Notes under the pieces: generated by a model
Told to the model about the DNA's origin: nothing
Databases searched by the model: none
The model's input: the letters and a program-made list of their open reading frames with translations, nothing else
Made by a program: the position numbers and the translations under genes
Shown: piece after piece, positions 9,087-18,834 of the stretch
Layout: every line of letters begins with the position of its first letter
Position numbering within the stretch: position 1 is the stretch's first letter
Assembly (NCBI GenBank): GCA_905235715.1
Contig: CAJONB010000017.1
Location: 1 to 33,630, forward strand
Direction of reading: 5' to 3'
Length of the DNA: 33,630 bases
Source: an uncultured Ruminococcus sp.
GTDB taxonomy: Bacteria > Bacillota > Clostridia > Oscillospirales > Acutalibacteraceae

Positions 9087-10609
9087 AAAAAGCCTTCAAG
9101 GGCAACAGCATCTCCAAAAAGGTTTGGGGCTATTCCTGCGCGTCCATCGTCGTCGGAGGCCCGACCATTCTGGTGATTGTCGTGCTGATTGTGTTGGAAC
9201 AGATTGCGAACAGCTCTACCGACGAGGGCTGGTATGTTCTTCTGGCGTTGATTACCTATGCGATGATCGGCGCTCTGCTGACCGCCTCGATATTGACGCA
9301 GGTGCTCGCACGATGGTCTGCCGACCATCTGTTCACCAAAGAATATGACAGGATTCTCCCCGCGAACTACGGCGCTTTTCTTATTTTGATTGTGCCGTTC
9401 GGTATACTTGCGGCGCTGCTGCTGTCTACCGCCGACGCGGTGACGCTCCACGATAAAGTCATCACATGGTGCGTATGGGCGCTGATGACGATGATTTATA
9501 TCCAGATGGGCACTATCACGGCAATCAAGAAATATGTCAGCCTGGTGCTGTGGTTCACCATCGGCGTTATCGCCGTGATTCTCTCGGCGCTGCTGTTTAT
9601 CCACGTGCTGCACATCTACCATATCACCTCGATTCTGCTCGCGCTGTTCATCGGCTACGGTATCATCTTCATCGGCTATACGCGCAGCCTGCATATCGAA
9701 TTCCCTCCGGGACACGGCAGTATCTTCCGCTTTGCCGAGTATATGGATAAATATAAGGCGCTGATTGTCTGCGGCTTCTTCGGCATCGCTATGTCGTTCG
9801 TGCATATCGTTATCATGTGGTATACGAGCGATTACAGCGAACAGGTGACGGGGCTGTTCTACCGCGCGAGAGTGTACGACGTATCGTCCTTCTATGCCTT
9901 TCTCGTCGCCGTACCGACCAACGTGCTTTTCGTCGTTTCGATGGAAACGCGGTTCTATGAAAAATTTCACGCTTACTTCTCGGCGGTATCGTCGAACGGA
10001 ACGCTTGAGGACGTCAAGAACGCGCGCAACGATATGATCCACGCGCTGAAAACAGAGCTGCTGCGGCTGGAGCTGATTCAGCTGATCGTCTTGATTGCCT
10101 ATATGGCGCTGATGCGGTTCTATCTGGAAACCATCGGCTTTACCCAGACGCTTCTGATTCTCTTTTTCCTTTTGTGTATCGGCTATGCGGCTCAGGGTAT
10201 CGGCGCAAGCATGGTATTGCTGATGCTGTATTTTGACGACCGGAAGGGCGCGATGCTCACGGCGCTTTCGGGCTTTACCGCCTCAGCGGTTATGACGCTG
10301 ATTTTTACCCCTTACCCGAATTTGTACGGACTTGGTTACGCAATCGCGGGACTGGTGATGTTCCTCGTCGGTCTGATACGCATCAACTTCTTTATCAAGG
10401 ACGTGGACGACTACGTCTTTGCACGTCAGCCGATATTTGAGATTGAGAGAAACAACGCCTTTCTGCGATATGTATATCATCTTGATGAACGCGCTTTGGA
10501 AAAGGAAAAGAACTTTATCAGACGCAGGAGAAAATTTGGCTTTGATAAAGATAAGCTCCGCGAGATTGAACTGGAGGAGCTTCAGGAAAGAGTGGAGGAA
10601 AAATCATGA
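9062..10609 (+). CDS. pelG: PelG, multi-pass exopolysaccharide Pel transporter/flippase
   Basis: MAGIGFELKKAF...SYASIVVGGPTIL-type PelG N-terminus and many TM segments. Overlaps the 3' end of pelF. Confidence 0.9.
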   Translation: MAGIGFELKKAFKGNSISKKVWGYSCASIVVGGPTILVIVVLIVLEQIANSSTDEGWYVLLALITYAMIGALLTASILTQVLARWSADHLFTKEYDRILPANYGAFLILIVPFGILAALLLSTADAVTLHDKVITWCVWALMTMIYIQMGTITAIKKYVSLVLWFTIGVIAVILSALLFIHVLHIYHITSILLALFIGYGIIFIGYTRSLHIEFPPGHGSIFRFAEYMDKYKALIVCGFFGIAMSFVHIVIMWYTSDYSEQVTGLFYRARVYDVSSFYAFLVAVPTNVLFVVSMETRFYEKFHAYFSAVSSNGTLEDVKNARNDMIHALKTELLRLELIQLIVLIAYMALMRFYLETIGFTQTLLILFFLLCIGYAAQGIGASMVLLMLYFDDRKGAMLTALSGFTASAVMTLIFTPYPNLYGLGYAIAGLVMFLVGLIRINFFIKDVDDYVFARQPIFEIERNNAFLRYVYHLDERALEKEKNFIRRRRKFGFDKDKLREIELEELQERVEEKS

Positions 10610-12387
10610 GAAATGCTAAATATTATATCGTTGTTATCTGCCTGTTGCTGGTGGCGGCGCTCGGCTTCTATACGCTGATTCCCGCAATGGGACTGAATGA
10701 TGACGTCAATGCTGACGCAGCGGCGGACGGGGCGAACTCCGACGAGAGCGCACGTACCGTTTCAATCGACAGCAAAAGCGATTTTCATGAAGATAACTCA
10801 ATCTACGACTATGACCATACCAAGGTCGATTACTTGTATGTTACCGTTAAGCAGGGCACCGAAGCAGAGGGCACCAATCATACCTTTGACGAGGTGAACT
10901 CCTACCGCAACCTGCAGGGCATGACGGGCGTTGAGAAAATTCTCGCGAACGCCATCGTCAAGGTCGGCGATAAAAACGGGCCTCTCCCGGGAGAGCTTGG
11001 CTATACCGAGGACGCCGCCAACGCGACCATCAATGTCCGCGGACGAACCTCGACCGGTTATCAGTGGAAGTCATACAAGCTCAAGCTGTTTAAGGACGAG
11101 GACAAGTGGCACGGCTCGCGGACAATCGCGCTGAACAAGCATCCTGCCGATTTGACGCGCCTGCGCAATATGATGTACTTCGACCTTGCCTCTCAGGTGC
11201 CGTATCTGACGAGCCTGCGGACGCACTTCGTCCATCTTTATATCTGCGACGATACGAAGTCCGGCGACGGAAGCGGCGCATATAAGGATTACGGTCTTTA
11301 CACACAGATCGAACAGCCTAACAGCACCATGCTTCGTGAGCACGGTCTGTCCTCGGGCGGCGCGCTTTACAAAGCGAACATGAACGAGTTCTTCCGCTAC
11401 AAGGATTACATAAAGCTCGCGACCGATTCGGACTATGACGAGGATAAGTTCAACGAGGTGCTAGAGGTCAAAACGACGCAGGATCACTCTAAGCTGATTG
11501 CGATGCTCGACGCCGTGAATAACTATGAAATACCGATTGAGGACACGATTGAAAAATACTTTGACGTAGACAACCTGCTCAGCTACATTGCCTTCAATAT
11601 CATCATGGGCAACCCTGACTCGAACGCGCAGAACTACTATATCTACTCCCCTGTCAACAGCGAGAAGTGGTATGTTCTGCCGTGGGACGGCGACGCGTGT
11701 CTGCGCTACTATGAATACGACGCGACGGATAACCTTTACCGTGAGGGCGAGTGGTCAAAGGGTATCAGCAACTATATGTCGGTGGGGCTGTACCAGCGTA
11801 TGTTCCAGCAGCCGGAATACAGAGAGATGCTGACCGAACGCATCGAATATCTGCACGACAATATCGTCAACAAAGAGACCGTCGGCGCACTGATTAAAAA
11901 GTACCGCGCGGTGGTCGATCCGTTTATGGAAGTCGATCCCGACAAAACCTCGCTGAGAATGGATCTGGGGCTGCGCGACGATATCCTCAACCACATGCCC
12001 GACGATGTTGAAAATGCCTATCGGTATTATTACGAATCTCTCGACAGGCCTATGCCGTTCTACCTCGCCGACGTCGAGAATGTGAAGGGCAAGCTGGAGT
12101 TCACTTGGGACCCCTCAATCAGCTTCAACGACGAGGTCATCACCTATCGCTTCCAGGTATCCGATTCACCGAGCTTTACAAAGAAATCCATTTTGGTGGA
12201 CAAAACGACCTTCAACGTCAAGTATCAGACCGATATGCTCAAAGAGGGGATGTACTTCTTCCGCGTGATTGCGACTGACGAGAGCGGCAACGAAGCGTAT
12301 GCCTTTGACGAATATTCAAGCGAAGGTATCTATAACGGTATCAGAATGTTCACGGTCGACGATAAGGGAAAGGTGGCGACGCATTGA
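10606..12387 (+). CDS. CotH-kinase family protein with C-terminal fibronectin-like region
   Basis: Signal anchor; 'TINVRGRTSTGYQWKSYKLKLF', 'YVLPWDGDACLRYYEYD'. ATGA overlap with pelG. Confidence 0.85.
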   Translation: MRNAKYYIVVICLLLVAALGFYTLIPAMGLNDDVNADAAADGANSDESARTVSIDSKSDFHEDNSIYDYDHTKVDYLYVTVKQGTEAEGTNHTFDEVNSYRNLQGMTGVEKILANAIVKVGDKNGPLPGELGYTEDAANATINVRGRTSTGYQWKSYKLKLFKDEDKWHGSRTIALNKHPADLTRLRNMMYFDLASQVPYLTSLRTHFVHLYICDDTKSGDGSGAYKDYGLYTQIEQPNSTMLREHGLSSGGALYKANMNEFFRYKDYIKLATDSDYDEDKFNEVLEVKTTQDHSKLIAMLDAVNNYEIPIEDTIEKYFDVDNLLSYIAFNIIMGNPDSNAQNYYIYSPVNSEKWYVLPWDGDACLRYYEYDATDNLYREGEWSKGISNYMSVGLYQRMFQQPEYREMLTERIEYLHDNIVNKETVGALIKKYRAVVDPFMEVDPDKTSLRMDLGLRDDILNHMPDDVENAYRYYYESLDRPMPFYLADVENVKGKLEFTWDPSISFNDEVITYRFQVSDSPSFTKKSILVDKTTFNVKYQTDMLKEGMYFFRVIATDESGNEAYAFDEYSSEGIYNGIRMFTVDDKGKVATH

Positions 12388-13151
12388 TTTTCAACTTCAA
12401 TAAGACGCCGCAGAAAAACGCGAAATTCCGCCATGAGCTGAAATATTTTCTCAACTGGCAGGAAGCGGAGCTTCTCCGTGCCCGCCTTGCTCCGATTATG
12501 GAGCGCGACCCGCATGTCAACGAGGACGGCGAGTATCTGATTCGCTCGCTGTACTTCGACGATTACTTCAACTCGGCTTATATCGAGAAGGAAGCGGGTA
12601 TTTACGCAAGAAAAAAGTACCGTATCCGTATTTATAACTACAGCGATTCCGTCATTTCCTTTGAGCGGAAGATGAAGCACGACCAGTATATCTATAAGCA
12701 ATCCGCAAAAATCACACGCGAGGAATGTGACCGGATTCTTGCAGGAGATTATGCCTTTCTGGAGAAAAGCAGCAATCCCTTCAAGCAGGAGCTTTATGTA
12801 GAACTGCAGTCGCGGCTGCTGCGTCCGAGAGTCATGGTCGACTATGAACGCGAGCCGTTTATCTACCGGGCGGGCGACGTCCGAATCACCTTTGATAAGC
12901 ACGTCAGGGGAAGCGGCTTTTATGACCTCTTTGACCCGGACTTGCCCGTGACCGACGTCGTTCCGCGCGACAAGGTGGTGCTGGAGGTGAAGTTCACCCA
13001 GTTCCTGCCTAATGTGATACGTAAGGTGCTTCCGCCGAAATCCGCGGAGAACTCCGCTATATCAAAATTCATACTCTGCTGTGACGTTGCGCCGAAAGAA
13101 GCTGAGTCCTTCACGATATGCGCGCAAAACTCAGCCATGAAGCCTGTATAA
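12384..13151 (+). CDS. VTC-domain (polyphosphate polymerase-type) protein
   Basis: FRHELKYFLNW...YLIRSLYFDDYFNSAYIEKEAG...RKKYRIRIYNYSD...FERKMK...SRLLRPRVMVDYEREPF; overlaps the CotH stop. Confidence 0.88.
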   Translation: MIFNFNKTPQKNAKFRHELKYFLNWQEAELLRARLAPIMERDPHVNEDGEYLIRSLYFDDYFNSAYIEKEAGIYARKKYRIRIYNYSDSVISFERKMKHDQYIYKQSAKITREECDRILAGDYAFLEKSSNPFKQELYVELQSRLLRPRVMVDYEREPFIYRAGDVRITFDKHVRGSGFYDLFDPDLPVTDVVPRDKVVLEVKFTQFLPNVIRKVLPPKSAENSAISKFILCCDVAPKEAESFTICAQNSAMKPV

Positions 13152-13167
13152 ACGAAAGGGGATATTT

Positions 13168-13845
13168 ATGAGTGTAAGTGATTTTATCAAGGATTCCATG
13201 ATGGAATTCTTCCAGACAGGATTGACCGTCGGCAGCGTTGTCAGTGCGATTGCGCGTCTGCTTGTCGCGCTGGCAATCGGCTTTGTCATCTATCTGCTGT
13301 ATAAGGCGAGCTTCCGCGGCGTCGTATACAGCGAATCCTTCGCGATGAGCTTGGTCGGTATGACGCTCGTCACCAGTGCGATGCTCGTCGCCATCAGCTC
13401 TAACCTGGTACTGTCGCTGGGCTGCGTCGGCGCGCTGTCGATCGTGCGTTACCGTACCGCAATCAAAAGCCCGATGGATTTGATGTTTCTGTTCCTGTGC
13501 GTCGGCGTCGGCGTTTGTATCGGTGCGGGCATGATTTACATTGCGGTGATTGTCGTGGCGCTGTTTGCCCTGCTGCTGCTGATTATGGCGAAGTCAAGAA
13601 GCAACGAGGAGCTGTACGTTCTGATTATTCATTATACGGGCGCGGATATCACCGAAAAGATTCAGAGCATCTTAGGCGATACCAAGTATAAGATCCAGTC
13701 TACCACGATTCGGAAAAACGATGTGGAGATGGCGGTAGAGGTTCGTGTCAAGAATAAGAATCTGGCGTTCACGGAGGATATTTCGGCGCTTGAAAACGTC
13801 AACGACATGACAGTCGTTCAGTATAACGGCGACTATATCGGATGA
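13168..13845 (+). CDS. DUF4956 membrane protein
   Basis: About four TM segments with 'SLGCVGALSIVRYRTAIKSPMDLMFLFLCVGVGVCIGAGM' typical of DUF4956. RBS GAAAGGGG. Confidence 0.85.
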   Translation: MSVSDFIKDSMMEFFQTGLTVGSVVSAIARLLVALAIGFVIYLLYKASFRGVVYSESFAMSLVGMTLVTSAMLVAISSNLVLSLGCVGALSIVRYRTAIKSPMDLMFLFLCVGVGVCIGAGMIYIAVIVVALFALLLLIMAKSRSNEELYVLIIHYTGADITEKIQSILGDTKYKIQSTTIRKNDVEMAVEVRVKNKNLAFTEDISALENVNDMTVVQYNGDYIG

Positions 13846-15179
13846 TGGTATTGAAGAAAACGCGGCTTTACTCTTTGCTGCTTATCATTTGCCTGATTTT
13901 TTCCGCTTGCTCTTCAAATACGAATACAGATACAGAAACTGTCACAGAGCTGACGTATGAAAAGGGAGAAAGCTCCGCCTTGAATCCGTACAAAGGCTTT
14001 GTCGCATGGGCGGATGAGGACGCGGAGAGAAACATGGACTTTTCCCTCGTGTACGTCGATATCCTGTGGAGCGAATTCGAGCAGGAAGAGGGCGTGTATG
14101 ACATCGCCGCATTAGAAGAAAAATACCACTTCTCCAAATGGCGCAAAGAGGGTAAGAAAGCCGTTTTCCGTATCGTGCTCGACAGCCCCGGCGACGAACG
14201 CCATATAGATATTCCGAAATGGCTGTATGATATGACCGGCGACGGCGTGTACTACGATATTTCCTACGGTATGGGCTACTGCCCCGATTATGCAAATCCC
14301 GTGCTTATGGAAAAGCACCGTCAATTGCTCAAAGTGCTGGCACAACGCTACGGAAAAGACGACTTTTTGGCGTACATTGAGCTTGGCTCTCTCGGCCATT
14401 GGGGAGAGTGGCATATCCACGAAGATATCGGACTTCAACTGCTCCCTGAGGTATATGAAGCCTATGTCGGGCAGTACCTTGAGGAATTCCCCGGGAAAAA
14501 GCTGCTCATGCGCAGAACGTTCAGGATTGCCGGCGAAAACGGAATCGGTCTTTATAACGATTCGTTTGCACGCGAGGGCGAGACAAACCGCTTCATCGAC
14601 TGGATTAAAAACGGCGGAGATTATGAGGACGTACCCGACGCGCTCACCCCGATGCCCGATGCGTGGAAGAACGCTCCCCTCGGGGGCGAAATCAGCAGCT
14701 CCATAGACCGCATGGCGGCGTTAGACGACGCCGATGCGCTGATGAAAACGCTCAAAGCGCTTCACGTCACCTTTATCGGCCCTACAAACTGGCTGGGCAA
14801 GGAGCTCAGCGATGAGCAATTAAAAGAAGAAAAGCGGATAGCCGACGCACTCGGCTACGACTTCTATGTCAGCGGTGTGACGATCCGCAGCAAGGGCGGG
14901 GAGAAAACCTGCGATATCGAGCTTGAAAACGCCGGCTGCGCGCCGCTGTACTATCCCTATGACATTCATATCAAGCTGACGGGGGAGGAGTATGAGGAAG
15001 AGCGTACCCTTCAGGAATACGACCTTACCGCGCTGCTCCCGGAGAATTCGATTACAATAAGCTTTCCTCTGCCGCAAGAGGCTGAATCATTATCGATCGC
15101 ACTGATGAATAATGACAGCGACGGTATCTATCTCTCAAACGATACCGAACGTGACGGCTATTGGCAAAAACTGTTTTAA
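13842..15179 (+). CDS. Lipoprotein with DUF4832/DUF4874-like glycosidase-type fold
   Basis: Lipobox 'LIFSACSS'; 'NPYKGFVAWADED...VYVDILWSEFEQEEGVYDI...GSLGHWGEWH'. Confidence 0.7.
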   Translation: MMVLKKTRLYSLLLIICLIFSACSSNTNTDTETVTELTYEKGESSALNPYKGFVAWADEDAERNMDFSLVYVDILWSEFEQEEGVYDIAALEEKYHFSKWRKEGKKAVFRIVLDSPGDERHIDIPKWLYDMTGDGVYYDISYGMGYCPDYANPVLMEKHRQLLKVLAQRYGKDDFLAYIELGSLGHWGEWHIHEDIGLQLLPEVYEAYVGQYLEEFPGKKLLMRRTFRIAGENGIGLYNDSFAREGETNRFIDWIKNGGDYEDVPDALTPMPDAWKNAPLGGEISSSIDRMAALDDADALMKTLKALHVTFIGPTNWLGKELSDEQLKEEKRIADALGYDFYVSGVTIRSKGGEKTCDIELENAGCAPLYYPYDIHIKLTGEEYEEERTLQEYDLTALLPENSITISFPLPQEAESLSIALMNNDSDGIYLSNDTERDGYWQKLF

Positions 15180-15190
15180 CGGAGATTGCT

Positions 15191-17146
15191 ATGATGAAGA
15201 TAATGGAAAAACAGAATAAGATTGCAGAGCTGATTCTATCGGTGATGATTGCGCTGTATACAATAGCGATGCTTGCGCTGGGTGCGGCAGGCGGCGAATT
15301 CTTCTACGTCGGTATGACGGACGCAGAACGCATCGTTTTCTGGCTGGTAACAGCCGTCGGCGTATGCGCATTCTTTCTGGCGGCGATTCAGGAGCTGCGC
15401 TTTAACGGACGGCAGCCGTACCGTATGTTCTGTATGCTTACGGTATGCGTCGGCTTTATTCCGCTGATTGCGGACGCCTTCAGCATACTGCAGGGCAGCG
15501 ATATCCTGCTGCGCGTTGCGCTGGGATTTGTTGCGTCGGGCATGATACTGGCAAGCATCAGCCGCCGCAACAGCCTGATTGCGTTTGCGGCAATTGTGCT
15601 GACGCTGCTTTCACTTGTACTGCCGCGCTCCGAACCGCTTATGAGAGCATGGGCCATTTTGCTGTTCCTGCTGCCGGTTCTCTCTGCCGCGTTCACGCGC
15701 GATTTTGCAAAAAAGCAGGTCTTTATCCGCATCCCATGCAGCTTTGTCTGTGCGGCGCTCTGTATTACGGGCTATGTTTGGAACCGCAGCTTTTATGCAA
15801 TCGCGGCGGTTGCGTGTATACTGTACGTCGGACTGTGTATTTGGCTCAATGCAGGCGTGCTGAAGCGCATGGCAGAGCAGGAAAAGGCGGCAAATTTGAA
15901 GCCCGCGCCTGCTTTGGAAGCTGTGACAGCAGCGCCGGTATCCGAAACGATTGCAGAACCCCTTCCCGAAAGCAATACAAAAGCGGCTCCTCCGGCGGCT
16001 GAGCCCGCGCCGGCGGCGCCCGCCGAAATTGCTGTTCCGGTACAGCCTGAGACGGTCGCAGAAGCTCCTTCGGCAGCGGTCACGGAGACAAAGGAAGCTC
16101 GTATTGTTGCCGAAAATATCGTACAGGAGCTTGCACTGACAGATAAATTTGACGGCGTTGTCGCCTTTCTGCTGGACAAGGACGGTACATGGTACCGCTA
16201 TGTGCGGTCAAAGCAGGATATCCTGCCGTGTGACGACAGCCTGAATCCGCTCCTCGAAAGCCTGCTCGAAAAAGATAAGCGCGAATCTGTCGTCCAAGCA
16301 ATCAAGACACAGGACTCCTGCAAGATTCCGTGCCGTATGTGGGACAACCGGCAGAATGTGTATACCGATGTTCTGATCCAATCCGTCACCCGACCCGACG
16401 GGCGCAAATATGTTTTGATTTTCAATACCTCCGCCGCTATCACACAGGAGAATGAGAGAGTCGCTGTGCTGGAGCAGGAGGTTGATAAGCTGAACGCATT
16501 CATCGACGCAAAGTACCAAGACGAACGGCGTATTTTCTTCGCGGTCAATGAGTTCCTTATCTCGCTGATTGAGCGCCGCAGTGAAGAATCGGTCAAGCAT
16601 CTGAACAACATCTCGCTCTGTACCGCTATCCTGATGAAAAAGGCGCAGGAGCTGTATCCCGAGATGGGAATTACCGATGAATTTATCCGCGACGTATCCG
16701 ATGCGTCAATCTTCCACGACGTCGGCAAGATTGAGGTGCCTGACGCGGTACTGACGAAGAAAGGCAGATTCACTCCCGAAGAATATGAGGAGATGAAGAA
16801 GCATACTGTCTACGGCGGCGAGATTATCAACCGTATGCCCTACGCCAAGAGCCAGGAGCAAATCATGAAATACGCCTATGAAATTGCCATCAAGCACCAT
16901 GAGCGTGCCGACGGCAAGGGCTATCCGCTCGGACTGACGGAAAAGGATATCCCCTTCTATGTCCAGGTTGTATCGCTTGCCGATGTATTTGAGGCGCTGG
17001 TATCCAAGCGCGTCTACAAGGATGCCATCCCCTTTGAAAAGGCCATCCAAATGATTGAAAACGGTGAAAGCGGAGCCTTCTCCGATAAGATTATCAAGTG
17101 CCTTGAGGCTTCGCGCGAGGAACTGAAAAACGTTCAGCTGGCATGA
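15191..17146 (+). CDS. Membrane HD-GYP protein (predicted c-di-GMP phosphodiesterase)
   Basis: TM segments, Ala/Pro-rich linker, then 'HDVGKIEVPD...GRFTPEEYEEMKKHTVYGGEII...HHERADGKGYPLGL'. Start moved to ATG 15191 (RBS GGAG) from the track start 15161. Confidence 0.87.
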   Translation: MMKIMEKQNKIAELILSVMIALYTIAMLALGAAGGEFFYVGMTDAERIVFWLVTAVGVCAFFLAAIQELRFNGRQPYRMFCMLTVCVGFIPLIADAFSILQGSDILLRVALGFVASGMILASISRRNSLIAFAAIVLTLLSLVLPRSEPLMRAWAILLFLLPVLSAAFTRDFAKKQVFIRIPCSFVCAALCITGYVWNRSFYAIAAVACILYVGLCIWLNAGVLKRMAEQEKAANLKPAPALEAVTAAPVSETIAEPLPESNTKAAPPAAEPAPAAPAEIAVPVQPETVAEAPSAAVTETKEARIVAENIVQELALTDKFDGVVAFLLDKDGTWYRYVRSKQDILPCDDSLNPLLESLLEKDKRESVVQAIKTQDSCKIPCRMWDNRQNVYTDVLIQSVTRPDGRKYVLIFNTSAAITQENERVAVLEQEVDKLNAFIDAKYQDERRIFFAVNEFLISLIERRSEESVKHLNNISLCTAILMKKAQELYPEMGITDEFIRDVSDASIFHDVGKIEVPDAVLTKKGRFTPEEYEEMKKHTVYGGEIINRMPYAKSQEQIMKYAYEIAIKHHERADGKGYPLGLTEKDIPFYVQVVSLADVFEALVSKRVYKDAIPFEKAIQMIENGESGAFSDKIIKCLEASREELKNVQLA

Positions 17147-17273
17147 TACTGATTTTCAATAAAAACTCGATGATTATTAGAATAAATATCATATCGGATA
17201 ATGAGCGCCAATCGACCGTTCTGTCCGTTCGGCGCCCGGATTGAAATAAATTCAAAGAACCAAGTCGTTTTTA

Positions 17274-17302
17274 TTGAAGTCGAATTATTCTTGTGATATA
17301 AT
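17274..17302 (+). promoter_or_regulatory. Putative sigma-A promoter for small STAS gene
   Basis: TTGAAG - 17 nt - TATAAT. Confidence 0.6.
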
Positions 17303-17364
17303 ATTTCAGAGAAGCCGGCACCGTTCTCACCTATACAAAAAGTAAAGCTCAAGGAAGGGATTGT

Positions 17365-17613
17365 ATGTTTTCGTTAACGGGAAAAATCGATTCATCCAAC
17401 GTCGCCGAGTGGGAGAAAAAGCTGCTCGCGGAAAAGCCGACCGAAATCGACGCGTCACAGCTCACGTATGTTTCCTCGGCAGGGCTGAGAGCCTTGCTCA
17501 GGCTCAGACAAGAAGTGGGCGGGGTTTCCGTTTTCAACGTCAGTCCATACGTGTATGAAATCTTTGATGTAACGGGCTTTACTCAGCTTTTTAATATTGA
17601 GAAAATAAAATGA
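17365..17613 (+). CDS. Small STAS-domain protein (anti-sigma factor antagonist-like, short N-terminus)
   Basis: 82 aa; 'ASQLTYVSSAGLRALLRL...YVYEIFDVTGFTQLFNI'. Confidence 0.8.
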   Translation: MFSLTGKIDSSNVAEWEKKLLAEKPTEIDASQLTYVSSAGLRALLRLRQEVGGVSVFNVSPYVYEIFDVTGFTQLFNIEKIK

Positions 17614-17640
17614 CTCTAACACTGAAAATACAGTAAAAAA

Positions 17641-17673
17641 GGGGCTGTCGCACTAAGAAAATGCGACAGCCCC
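17641..17673. repeat. GGGGCTGTCGCA hairpin repeat, copy H1
   Basis: ggggctgtcgcactaagaaaatgcgacagcccc; same family as 19196-19227 and 30263-30294. Confidence 0.85.
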
Positions 17674-17679
17674 TCATTG

Positions 17680-18071
17680 TGTCATCCTGAGCATTAGCGA
17701 AGGATTTTATACTAAACTCAAATAAAAAGTAGCCAATCTTAACGGTCTGATTTCTGCAATACTTCGTTGACGTCGTCGCTCGCCGTACTCACTGAGAGCG
17801 GTCAGGTATGACCACTCTCGTGCTCATGTGGCGGCTCCTCCTCTCCCCAACACGCGGGGCGTGTCGGGGACCCCGAAAATTGACAGGCGCCAGCCTGCCT
17901 GCGTCCTTCGCCTCGTCTTGCAAAAATCATCCTCGTTAATCTAAGTCCACCTTTTAATTGAGATTAGTATTATCGTGCTCGTGCAATCTATCCAAAGGAT
18001 TATACCTATCATGTGTCATCTGACCGAAAGGTGAGCACTTTCAAATTCTTCGGCAAAGCCTCAGAATGACA
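17680..18071. repeat. MITE-like composite element with imperfect TGTCATyCTGAGC terminal inverted repeats, containing repeat modules A and B
   Basis: Left end tgtcatcctgagcattagcgaagg; right end ...cttcggcaaagcctcagaatgaca. Confidence 0.65.
17772..17903 (+). repeat. 132-bp multi-hairpin repeat A, copy 1
   Basis: 125/132 identical, gapless, to the reverse complement of 29909-30040. Contains GAGAG.GGTCA/TGACC.CTCTC and CCCC.ACACG/CGTGT.GGGG hairpins. Confidence 0.92.
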
Positions 18072-18072
18072 T
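17981..18072 (+). repeat. ~92-bp repeat B, copy 1
   Basis: Similar (~85%) to the reverse complement of 30134-30224. Confidence 0.8.
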
Positions 18073-18106
18073 TTTTCATTTTGCGACAGCCTCGTGTTCC
18101 TTTTCC

Positions 18107-18658
18107 TCAAGGTTTGATATTATCAATCGCCGACTGTACGATTGCTTCTGCGTCAAAGCCGTCGACGTCGAGCATTTCCGCCTTGATCAGCTCGGTTTCC
18201 TCGATGCCGAAATTCGCGGTTGCCAGTTGTCTGACATAATGATAGCTGTAGTCGGGGACGAAGGGACCGCCCGCGGTCGTGACATAATACAGCTTTTTTG
18301 CCTTGCATAAGCCGTGCTGTCTGCCGTCGGCGCCGAATTTTGTCACGATACCTACGACATAAATGTTTTCAAAATACGCTTTCAGTATCGCGGGGAACGA
18401 CAAATCCCAGAACGGCGCGGAAATCACAATGCAGTCCGCCGCCGCGAAGGCTTTTGCATAGCGGAACATTGGGTCGCTGTAATTGCCGCTTTTCACCAGC
18501 TCCGTTCGCTTGTTCAGGCTTTCGCCGTCGAGCGGCTTGAGGTCTTCGCCCGGCAAATACAGTTCTTCAAAGGGCTCGCCGATTTTATCGAGCAGCGCCC
18601 GCGCGATTCTGTCGGTGCGTGATGCTTCTCTGACGCACGCATTGATATAAAGTACCAT
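18107..18658 (-). CDS. Flavodoxin-like fold NAD(P)H:FMN/quinone reductase (azoreductase-like)
   Basis: MVLYINACVREASRTDRIARALLDKI...DCIVISAPFWDLSFPAILKAYFENIYVVG...YYVTTAGGPF. Confidence 0.8.
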   Translation of the reverse strand: MVLYINACVREASRTDRIARALLDKIGEPFEELYLPGEDLKPLDGESLNKRTELVKSGNYSDPMFRYAKAFAAADCIVISAPFWDLSFPAILKAYFENIYVVGIVTKFGADGRQHGLCKAKKLYYVTTAGGPFVPDYSYHYVRQLATANFGIEETELIKAEMLDVDGFDAEAIVQSAIDNIKP

Positions 18659-18729
18659 TTTCTGCTCCTCTGACGGAGTTATCTCCGTGCTTTCTTTCGT
18701 GATTTTACCGGTGACGGTAATGCTACAAT

Positions 18730-18759
18730 ATTATAAGTCCGTATCGGTGCATTTGTCAA
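18730..18759 (-). promoter_or_regulatory. Putative sigma-A promoter for the flavin reductase
   Basis: Minus strand TTGACA - 18 nt - TATAAT (both consensus hexamers). Confidence 0.7.
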
Positions 18760-18834
18760 ATGAATCTTGTCACAATCCCGCCGCGCCGTGCGGTGAAAAA
18801 AAGAATGGCTTTTGAGAAATATTTGCGGATTTGC

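Noticed and set aside
9041-10042. 333-aa minus-strand ORF
   Set aside because: Antisense to PelG; His/Arg/Gln-rich translation typical of a complement of hydrophobic TM codons.
15161-15190. Track start of the HD-GYP ORF at 15161
   Set aside because: It overlaps the upstream lipoprotein gene; ATG at 15191 has a GGAG RBS and gives a normal TM N-terminus.
17641-18095. CRISPR array in the repeat-rich intergenic region
   Set aside because: Repeats are not regularly spaced direct repeats with unique spacers; they are inverted or modular elements, and no cas genes are present.
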